DNA of 64,000 bases. Source: Ditylenchus dipsaci. Lineage: Eukaryota > Nematoda > Chromadorea > Rhabditida > Anguinidae. The stretch spans positions 62,001-126,000 of the forward strand of contig SADC01000133.1 in the NCBI GenBank assembly GCA_004194705.1, given 5' to 3'. The notes beneath the pieces were generated by a model. It did not search any database. It was not told where the DNA came from and worked only from the letters and a program-made list of their open reading frames with translations. A program made the translations under genes and the position numbers. This document shows, piece after piece, positions 56,371 through 64,000 of this stretch; within the stretch, counting starts at the first letter, position 1; each line of letters starts with the position of its first letter.

Positions 56371-56935
56371 CTACTTGCATATACCCCCCCCCCCCAAATC
56401 AACTTTTTTTAAAATGTTCCCAAACACCCTATATCGACCTAAAATCGCCTCAGAAGCTCAAAAAAGACAATATTTTTGAGTTCTGGTTAATAAAAAATCG
56501 AGTTTCTGGACCACCCAAAATCACTCATTTTGACCATTTTCGAAGGATTTAAGGCTGTATTAGGGTGGAAATAGACCGCATCTCAACCCCAAGCAACCAA
56601 GCCCCCTGCGCCCCCGAAGGGGGCGCAGGGGGCTTGAGAGTTAGAGATGCGCGCACTCACTTAGCTTAGCCATAATTCCGAGCAAGACTCTTAATCAAAA
56701 ATGCATTTAGAGGCTGTTTTTGCCCAGCTCCAGTGACCAAAACATGATAAAACAGGTAAAAAGTCGAAATTCAAAAGTGCCTAAAACTCAATTTTTTATT
56801 GACCACAACTTAAAAATAATGTCTTTTTTGAACTCCTGAGGCGATTTTGAGTCGATATAGGGTGTTTTAAAACACTTTAAAAAAAGTTGATTTGGGGGGG
56901 GGGGGCGCGGGGTACATGCAAGTAGCGTCAAGATT
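56371..56935. mobile_element. Right-arm-only foldback with CGGCGCTACTTGCATATACC ends
   Basis: CGGCGCTACTTGCATATACC at the left and the inverse at the right (TGCAAGTAGCGTC), with a GC-rich palindromic centre (56600-56640). In inverse both flanks read AAATCTT. In the left arm two AAATCTT copies (near 20165 and 20562) bound a ~400-bp segment with gene X block 2, which is missing here. Confidence 0.7.
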
Positions 56936-56942
56936 TCTTTGC

Positions 56943-57210
56943 TGAGTTTTGCTTCTTGCCTGCAAAGATGAATCAAACGTCACTTTTGCATCTTTATTAA
57001 TCGACGGAAATTTTCATTAATGGCACACTTAAGGGAAGTGGGAATGTTGCGTAGGATTTTTAACGGGGGCCGACCCCCTGCGCACACCCTGCTTACATGT
57101 AAACACATTACTTGGCACACTTTTTTTTTTAGCAAGAATTCGACAATGGTCACAGAACAAAGGTTCTTTCGAAAAGATTTCCAGAAAAAGACGAAAACTG
57201 ACTAAAATAT
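56943..57210 (-). pseudogene. Unidentified gene X, right copy, exon block 1
   Basis: Inverse of about 19906-20165. Reads KEPLFCDHCRILAKK and SNVFTCKQGVRRG. The frame is again shifted after GVRRG. Block 2 has been lost from this arm. Confidence 0.4.
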
Positions 57211-57267
57211 TCATACGGTACAGTCAAACCTGGATAAACGGACACCCCTCGGGACCGATAAATGTAG

Positions 57268-57673
57268 GCCTGGTACCCAATGAGTGCGGATTTTTTCATA
57301 CCTCCTCACTCGGAAACGGCCGTTACTTTTTTTTTTAAATTTTCAAAAATTATTCTGTTTGTGCCATCTTGTAGCTAACATCCAGGGCCACCAGATGAGA
57401 TATTGAATAAGTAGATGTCGGTTTACAAAGTTCGTAAAAAATGAGTGGATCCGCACTCTGGATCCGCACTCGGATCGAGTGCGGATCCAGAGTGCGGATC
57501 CACTCATTTTTATCCAAAATTTTTGAATCACATGTAGCTAATGAATAGCTCATCTGGTAGCCCTGGATCTTAGCAACAAGATAACACCAACAGAATGATT
57601 TTTGAAAATTTAAAAAAAAGTTACGGCCGTTTCCGATTGAGGAGGTATGAAAAAATCCGCACTCATTGGGTAC
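57268..57673. mobile_element. Right-arm-only foldback, TAGGCCTGGTACCCAATGAG ends
   Basis: ~86-bp arms at 57268-57355 and 57590-57673 (GTGCGGATTTTTTCATACC, GAAACGGCCGTTAC). The centre has a perfect palindromic set of GGATCCGCACTC words (57447-57502). The left arm is uninterrupted near 19905. The inserted block also includes a partial pogo-like end at 57229. Confidence 0.78.
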
Positions 57674-58540
57674 CAGGCCCTAGGGTTATCAATTTTGTAA
57701 CCAAAAATAACAACAGTAATAAGATAACTAAAACAAATGCCATTGTATTCGATACAAAAGTGTTTATTTCGTACAAATACTACTATTGAACAACTAAAAA
57801 GAAATCGGTAAGCTGACTCTGAGTTTTATCCTTCTGTCGCTCTTAATGATATACTTTATCAAAGCATCGGTGAGTTCACTTAAAAATTTAGAGAAAATTA
57901 CGAAACAAAGACATAACCACCTGAATTTTCGTCCAAAAGCCCCTGGTTTTTCGTATGGTTTTGAGGTCAAATTGTTTTGGCTTGAATATTGTGATATTTG
58001 CTTGTTGTCTTGTGAGCCTTCGCACAAGTTATGTAGCATTTTTTACGCTGATCATTTTGCTATCTTTCACAGAGGGACCAAGCAAAAATCGTATTTTTGA
58101 CATTATACACCAAATGAGAGAAACGAAAAAGAAAGAAAGAGAAAACGATTGGCAAAAACAGAAATTAGAAATTTGGTCTAGAAAACAAGTTATAGCCATA
58201 AAAATCCTGCGGATTTTTTGAAACACCCTGTATTTTCCCTATGCTGAGAAATAAGTCCATATAAGGTGGAGTTATTAGATAAAAGGGAAGTTCATGAAAG
58301 GAATGAAGTAATCCATATTGGTTTTGTGAAAAAAAATTGTGTAAATTACTTTTTCAACAATAGCATATGATACCCTGGTTATGTTTAAAAAATAATAAAC
58401 TGAAAAATCAAAGAAAATAAATAAAATAAATAAAAGATTTTAAGAAATGAAAGAAATTGCAGCAAAAAAATTCAGATAATTTAGTTTGAGATTAAAAATG
58501 ATTGTCTTTCTCAATATTAGGCTCTTAAATTTTAAAAACA

Positions 58541-58780
58541 GCGCCGGGGCCAGCGCCGGGACAAAAAATTTTAGCGCCGGCGCCAGCGCCGGCGCCGACC
58601 AAAATTTTCATTGGCCCCAGCGTTGGCGCCGAGCGCCGGCCCGGCGCTGTTTTTTCCCGGGGCAGTGCCGGCGCTGGAACAACACTGGTTGTCAATGTAT
58701 CGAGTTGGTGAATCGAGTTAGTTTTTGTATCGAGTTGGTGTATCGAGTTGTCAATGTATCGAGTTGGTGAATCGAGTTAA
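58541..58780. repeat. GCGCCGGC word array plus TATCGAGTTGG array
   Basis: 58541-58685 has CAGCGCCGGG and GCGCCGGCGCC words closing at GGAACAACACTG, an inverted CAGTGTTGTTCC hAT-like end. 58690-58780 has seven (T/A)ATCGAGTT(G/A) words. Confidence 0.75.
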
Positions 58781-59336
58781 ATTTGATCCAAGTGGACGAT
58801 CACTTGGATTTGTTGGTACGTGGAACATCCAGCAAAACTACATTTCCAGGTAGTGGTACCTTAATGGTAGTATTCAGTTGGTCGTACTCAGGCGGTCGTC
58901 TCAGGTGGTCGTATGTCAGACCATTTTTTAAATCCCACCATTAATGTTGTACCATCTTGGTGCCAGCACCTCAGTTCCTCACCCGGTACCGTTACTAAGG
59001 TATTGCCACCTGAGTACCGATACCACGGTTTCTATTTAATGCATGGTGGAATATCAGAGAAAATACGATAAATACCCGGCACTGGGGTTTTGGCAACTGA
59101 AGTCGTTATTTTGGTACTGTCAAACTGTGTTCAGGACACAATTCTGATTATGATACAATAGTTTTCATTTACTTTTGAATAAATCCAAAAATCCGTGTTT
59201 TGGATGTAGATACCTGTTTATGGAAAGTGCTAGGTGGTTTTTCTAACCACCCTGAGGCTTACTGGTCGGCTTATGACTTATTTATTAAGAAAATAAAATA
59301 TCTGCTGCACCAGGATTCGAACCTGTAACCTTAATA
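58781..59336. other. Gene-free interval
   Basis: GGTAC/CAGGTGGT-rich text. In inverse, 59300-59330 reads GGTTCGAATCC (B-box-like), perhaps a tRNA relic. No coding frame. Confidence 0.4.
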
Positions 59337-59455
59337 ATAATATGTTGATCAATTCGGTTGTTGATCAATTTGGTTGTTGATCAATTCGGTGTTGATCAAT
59401 TCGGTGTTGATCAATTCGATGTTGATCAATTGGTGTTGATCAATTCGCTTAACGG
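59337..59455. repeat. TTGATCAATTCGG word array
   Basis: Seven consecutive GTTGATCAATTCGGT-like units with small deletions. TTGATCAA is itself palindromic. Confidence 0.85.
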
Positions 59456-59464
59456 GGTACAGTC

Positions 59465-59680
59465 CTTTGACCGTCACCATTTGACCGTCAGCATAATTTG
59501 ACCGTCACCATTTTGACCGTCACCATTTGACCGTCAGGCATTTTGACCGTCGTTTATATTTGACCGTCGTTTATATTGACCGTCATTTAAATGTGACGTT
59601 GCCAGACTTCCGTCAGCATTTTGACCGTCGCCACGGCCGTTAACCGATACGGTCAAAGCCGGTGGCTTGCAATGCAAGCA
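59465..59680. repeat. TTTGACCGTCA word array
   Basis: Ten or so TTTGACCGTC words with ACCAT, AGCAT or GTTTATAT linkers, fading near 59650. Confidence 0.85.
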
Positions 59681-60202
59681 AATTTGGCCGAAGCCTGTAG
59701 TGTGCCCGAAGGCTAATTGGCTAATTTTCGCCAGAGTTGCGAACCCGGTGTCTCTCCGGTCAATAGGGCTAAGCCCAGCAGAGCCTGAAATGCCTTAAGC
59801 CTTAACTTTCTTGGTCCTTGAAAGATAGCTGGGTTTGACAAAATTTGAAACGGTTAGAGAAAAAGTACTCTTTCGTTTAATAGAGAAAATACGGTATCCT
59901 CATTTTTATTTCCAAAAGTCAGTTTTTTTAACTCAAATACCAATTTTTTAAGTTTTTCTAACCAGCATTGAACTCCTCGTCATCAATAAAGCACTTTTAG
60001 TGTTCTCTAGAAATACTTCAATTCAATTTTCATTTACATTTACATTCGTATCGTAAAGGGTAAGTGTAAGCGTAAGTGTAAATGTAAGGTGTCTTCCCGA
60101 TGCCATTACAACAAACGTTCTCAGCCGTTGGATTTTGAAATTTCAGACTGGTTTTAAAGATGAATTATTTGTTTTGTTCTTCATCTGTTCTTAAAATCCA
60201 AA
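59681..60202. other. Gene-free interval with a CATTTA array
   Basis: 59735-59765 in inverse resembles a tRNA B box. 59876-59896 is an ACCGTATTTTCTC inverse end. 60028-60095 has TTTACATTTACATT and its inverse around a short centre. Confidence 0.45.
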
Positions 60203-60320
60203 TACCGTATTTCCTCGAATACCCCGCGGGAGTTATTGTTCAACCCCCTTAGAGAGGGGAACTTATTAGAGAGGGGGGGGGAGTTATTGGAGAGGGGGGG
60301 TGTTATTTTTCAAAGGGAAT
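60203..60320. mobile_element. ACCGTATTTCC-family partial copy (core ACCCCGCGGG)
   Basis: TACCGTATTTCCTCGAATAC with AGTTATT(A/G)GAGAGGGG subterminal repeats. The right end was not found. Confidence 0.55.
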
Positions 60321-60961
60321 TTTTTTTTCTGCTACGAGCAAAATATTTTCTGACTGTCTTCTTGTTTTTCAATGTTTTGCTTTAAAAAATTCGTGAAATA
60401 ATGTATTAGAACCAGCAACTAGTAAAATACTCCAACTCCGAATCCTATACCAGATTCCTGAGCGAGCAACGCAGGAGTGTCTCCCTCGACTTTAAAAAAC
60501 CTGTAAAGTTTTGACAGCCGATAAATATGGGTCAAACAGAATCAGGAAGCTTCAGACCTTGATATATTTCATACTCTCAAATTCTAAGCTTTTTGAACGA
60601 AAAAAAAAATTCGAAAAAAATGAAATAAGAATAATAAGATTAATTAATAGAATAACAAAAAATTTAAAAAACAGCGCCGGCGCCATAGCCGTTCGAAAAA
60701 CAGCGCCGGGACCAGCACCGGGACGAAAAATTTTAGCGCCGGCGCCAACGCCGGCGCCGACCAAAATTTTTTATTGGCCCCAGCGCCGGTGCCAAGCGCC
60801 GGCCCGGCGCTGTTTTCAAAATTTTTCTTATTCTATTAATTAATCTTATTATTCTTATTTCATTTTTTTCGAATTTTTTTTTCGTTCAAAAGACTTAGAA
60901 TTTATTTGTTTACACATTTTAATCATTTTTAGACAACAAAATTTTTTTTGAGTATAAAAAT
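60321..60961. repeat. GCGCCGGC word array inside an AT-rich inverted repeat
   Basis: 60671-60820 has GCGCCGGCGCC words bounded by CAGCGCCGGC and GCCGGCGCTG. Around it TTAATAGAATAACAAAAAA and TTCGTTCAAAAG-type sequence at 60590-60660 returns in inverse at 60830-60900, so the whole is a foldback. Confidence 0.75.
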
Positions 60962-62259
60962 TAGGGTGGTACGGTTACGGTTAATTTGGCCCTACCCGGT
61001 TTTCGGTTAACCGCTTTTTGAGGTACCCGGTTTTCGGTTACGGTTTATCACCAGTACCCGGTTAACCGACCCAGTTTTTCCGGTTTTTCAAATTTTTTGC
61101 AAATTAGTCCTAGACGTTGAAAATTAATGTAAATTTAATGTAAATTTTTTGAAACACAAATAAATCTAATTTTTTGCAGACTTCATATACCGTTAAAAAC
61201 CCTTATGGGGGATTATTTTTAAACCCTTATGGGGGATTATTTTTCAACCGTCAAAAAGTGCGGAAATTGTCAATCAAAAATGGTTTCAACTCTGACATCC
61301 TAGCTAAAAAAGGAGGGATTGGGGGATTATTAGAGAGTGGGGATTACTAGAGAATATACAGTAATGAGTTTTACGGTTTAATGATCTAGCCTACAAAGAA
61401 TACATTGTAGTCTAACAAATTAATATTTTGCAACAAAATTTTAATGTTTAAACGTTTGGCTCAAGCTTCATCCCGTGTTAGTGAAAAAATTTTAATATCT
61501 ACTCAATCAGAAATGTTCTTAACTTTATTCCTTCACTAAGAATTTCATTGTGGGGCTAAGAGGTAAAATTGTATAGCTAAAGGGTAGAATCGAAAAGTTA
61601 GGCTTTGAAAAAGTATAAATGATAAAATAAATATGAAAATGTCAAGAAAATAAAATTTTGGTTGAATTTTATTCATACTTTTAAAGAAATACACACTTTT
61701 TCTCATCCTTATTCTGAAGCACTGTTTTAGGTATTTAACAACCCCACTAAAAGAGTTTCGAACTGAACTTAAGAGTTTTCAAATTTAAGGGGCGAGAAGG
61801 CATTAAAAAATCTTCAGCCATTAATGACAAGACTTTAAACTCTTTTTACACGCCAAAATACTACTTTCCTGTGAAAAGTAAAAATTATCGTGACATTGTC
61901 GCATAAAAGTCGATAATTTCACGCAGATCACTACCTTTTGACTGCAGATGAATCAAGTTGAATAGAAATAGCCGAAAAAATTGGTCCTGAAAATTTTTGT
62001 CTGATCTGTCGTCAAAAGGGGTCTTCCGTATGACATTAACTAATTAGAACATGAAAAATATGCAATTTAAACAGTTGCTATTGATTTTTGATACGCCATT
62101 TCATCTAGTGCTTAAACCGGAAAAACCGGATTCTGACTTACCCGGTTTTCGGTTAACCGGTATTTTTTATTACCCGGTTTTCGGTTCCGGTTAATTAGGC
62201 CAAAACCGGTCCGGTTCGGTTAACCGACCGGGTCGGTTAACCGACCGTGAACCACCCTA
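60962..62259. mobile_element. hAT-like element E with CGGTTAACCGG words
   Basis: TAGGGTGGTACGGTTACGG at the left; inverse TAGGGTGGTTCACGGTCGG at the right. Perfect 8-bp direct repeats ATAAAAAT (60954-60961, 62260-62267). CCCGGTTTTCGGTTAACCG words lie at 60985-61085 and 62108-62245. Between them are an ACCGTATTTCC-family MITE and about 700 bp without recognisable coding. Confidence 0.92.
61188..61363. mobile_element. ACCGTATTTCC-family MITE (core ACCCTTATGGGGGATTA)
   Basis: TACCGTTAAAAACCC at the left, GGGGATTACTAGAGAATATACAGTA-type right end. The interior AATTGTCAATCAAAAATGG is shared with 39028 and 41278. Nested in element E. Confidence 0.75.
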
Positions 62260-62267
62260 ATAAAAAT

Positions 62268-62546
62268 GTTGAAAAAATTTTCACCTTGGTCCTCCAAGCT
62301 GATTAAAAATAAATGAAAAAAATCAGCCTGGGGGACCAAGGTAAAAATATTATTCAACATTTTTATACCAAAAATAATCGGAATCCTTGAGATATTTGCG
62401 ACCCAACTGTTGAAACAGAACTGCCAACATGATTTAAAAAATCCACTTAAAAAGTGTCGGACCCTAGGTGGGAACGAACTTGAGGTGCAGGTCGTTAAAT
62501 CAGGTTTGACTAAAAAATTTAAAGTGCATTGAGATTCAAAAAAAAA
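62268..62546. mobile_element. CCTTGG foldback and a partial pogo-like end
   Basis: 62270-62368 is a ~99-bp palindrome (TGTTGAAAAAATTTTCACC... and inverse, with CCTTGGTCCTCCAAGCTGAT). 62380-62515 matches one arm of 13096-13524 and ends AAATCAGGTTTGACT without the final GTA. Confidence 0.7.
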
Positions 62547-62692
62547 TCAGTCTATTGTGATGATGTCGATTGATTCACTTGGCCTGTTGGCGATAAGGTC
62601 AGCAGCAGGTCTATTGTTGGGCGGGCTTCGAGATATGTCTTGTTCTTCGCACTTAGCTGTGTGCTTATACATGTGAGTCTGCGATATGATTT
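62547..62692 (-). CDS. Exon-like frame downstream of the MADF gene
   Basis: A minus-strand frame reads ISQTHMYKHTAKCEEQDIS then PPNNRPAADLIANRPSESID to a stop at 62547. A CGCAG acceptor lies at about 62681. A second frame is open over the same span, so the frame choice is uncertain. It may be a last exon of the MADF gene's alternative transcript or of a neighbouring gene. Confidence 0.35.
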
Positions 62693-62822
62693 TCTTTTTA
62701 TTTAAGGCAAATACCGTATATTTATTTTCTAAGAAACCCCAATTTTCAATATTTTCATATTTTAATATTTTAATATCCGTGAAAAAGTGTTTCATGAAGT
62801 TTTATGTTTCAAAAATTTTAAA

Positions 62823-63101
62823 AATGTATTGCGGGACTTAAAACCCTCAGAAAAAATTTAGAATAATTTTAAAATCGGGATAATTAACACTCCGAGCCCT
62901 GATTGTGGTAATAGCCCGAGCAAAAATTCACATCACCACCGAAAAATAAACTTTATCAACGCAAAGCCGAGCAGCAACACTTTCACGCAAACAAAACTAA
63001 TTTGTCAAAGATTGCTGAAATTCTCGAAGGCTCATCTCTGCCACGTTTTTTTTCTGGCCCAATTCAACGCTGGACTTTTCAATCGGCCATGAGGCTGGTG
63101 A
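62823..63101. other. 3' flank of the MADF gene
   Basis: AT-rich at the left. Nothing recognisable as a gene or element end. Confidence 0.4.
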
Positions 63102-63928
63102 CTACTCGCTAGGTCCGTCCAGGAGACTCTTCTCCCACTTGCCTATCAGGACCCGAATTTCTACTAAAATTTTTAACGTAAAATTGCTGTCATAGATAAA
63201 ACTACCTTTGCACTTCAAGAAAGCATGCTTTTCACCGACGTCCTCGACCTGGTGAAGGAGTTCATCAACTTCCAAGGCCAAAGGGAAATGTTTCTTGTTT
63301 CTTTGGGCAGCATCTATCAATCGCTCGAACTGCGCATCCAGCTTGGGTTTCTTAGCAGCAGGTGACTTAAATGGAGTTGGCTTTGTCAGAGCAGACGGTG
63401 TCACGTTTGTCGCACGCATCCTAGGTTTCATCATTCAAATAAAGCAAAATTTGTAGATCAAGAGATTCTTACTGTTGATCAGAAAATGTGTTTACTGTGC
63501 GAAGGAAGGACATCTTTTCCCAAAACTTCCACTCTGGTTCCACGTCGTCTGCACCGTCTCCTGTTTTCCCTTCAATTCGACGACGAGTCATTCGATGAGT
63601 GGAAACCAGATTCTCCCAGATCTTTTTCAGCAAAGGAACTAAATCAGACGTAAAACTTTTTTGTCTAAGCGTTAATTATGTTCCAAACCTCCAAAGCGCA
63701 CGTCCTTATAGGTCTGAATAAAGATGTTGTCAATGCTCAACCAATCGGCTTGCTTCTTTCCCAAGCTTGGATAGTCGGCGTTGGTCGGATTCCACACACT
63801 GGTTTGTCCTCCACTAGCTTGATTAGAATTTCCTTGTGCTCATCGACGACCTCGGCAATGACGAGCTGTTTGGCTTGTTCTTCATCGGTTTGCTTGTCTG
63901 TCTTTGCTTGTTTCATCAAAATATGCTT
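63102..63928 (-). CDS. MADF-domain (Myb/SANT-like) gene, partial, frameshifted
   Basis: Exons 63928-63689, 63638-63473, 63420-63206 and 63163-63102 (TAG stop). Introns are 50, 52 and 42 bp, and splice phases are mutually consistent. Exon 1 reads [16 protein letters not shown], then after a one-base shift [20 protein letters not shown]. Exon 2 reads [20 protein letters not shown] then [13 protein letters not shown]. This is the full MADF order: LI..V...P.LW....DY.....R...W, then ...W.NL...Y.R, then W.....M.FL. MADF domains bind DNA in transcription factors and in transposon-derived proteins. Exons 3-4 are a basic, low-complexity then helical C-terminus. The frameshift near 63787 is either a real lesion or an assembly base error. 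The 5' end probably lies beyond 64000. Confidence 0.7.
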
Positions 63929-64000
63929 CTAAAAGTTGAATGCATAAAGGTGAGCGAGATCAGGCCTGAACTGAGTATGAAAAAGAAGCATATTACAGTG

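Larger units (their letters stand above)
49526..58385 (-). repeat. Right arm of the large inverted segmental duplication
   Basis: Inverse of 19250-27625. It has its own insertions (about 53400-53548, 55068-55975, 56371-56935, 57205-57680) and lacks the left-arm insertions at 21467-22201 and 24810-25129. Confidence 0.9.

Overview
The window is eukaryotic, AT-rich and gene-poor, and most likely nematode. The few convincing genes are split by very short introns (42-52 bp in two genes, 44 bp in a third) with nematode-style TTTTAG/TTTCAG acceptors. The families seen are those that nematodes expand: F-box-like, MADF and Myb/SANT-like, nematode-type aspartic protease, FLYWCH/MULE and Merlin transposases. 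The phylum call is inference; no rRNA or mitochondrial marker is present.

Most of the sequence is transposable elements, nearly all without coding capacity and many of them foldbacks (two long inverted arms). Recurrent families are: (a) TA-flanked elements with ends like CAGTCAAACCTCGATATA; (b) elements with ends like ACCGTATTTCCTCTAATA, where the bases just inside the end differ from copy to copy yet usually match between the two ends of one copy; (c) TA-flanked CAGGGTGTTTC mariner-type foldbacks; (d) foldbacks with GGGCACTTATGTAC or GGCGCTAC ends; (e) hAT-like elements with ends YAGNGNTG, 8-bp target duplications, and near each end a short array of one DNA word that differs between elements (GGATGT, GGAAGA, ACGAGT, GGCTATTT, CGGTTAACC, GCGCCGGC and others).

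Layout: 1-8.5 kb, nested elements including two hAT-like elements and an IS630/Tc1/mariner transposase remnant. 8.8-9.8 kb, a candidate minus-strand gene encoding an 8-residue repeat. 10-13.5 kb, foldbacks. 13.8-16.9 kb, a terminal-inverted-repeat element made of ~155-bp tandem units with a Merlin transposase fragment inside. 19.25-27.6 kb and 49.5-58.4 kb, the two arms of an 8-9 kb inverted segmental duplication. Each arm carries a copy of a nematode-type aspartic protease gene and of an unidentified gene. 27.6-49.5 kb is the spacer, with nested foldbacks, an F-box-like gene (33.6-35.1 kb), a Myb/SANT-like gene (42.9-43.3 kb), a decayed MULE (44.3-45.9 kb) and the protease first exon (46.8 kb). 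58.4-62.5 kb holds word arrays and another hAT-like element. 62.5-64 kb, a MADF-domain gene on the minus strand running toward the right edge.

The genes do not form a pathway. What links the window is repeated insertion, inversion and duplication of mobile DNA. Because the two arms are paralogous, several insertions can be read directly against an empty site in the other arm. All calls were made by eye; no alignment or database search was run.
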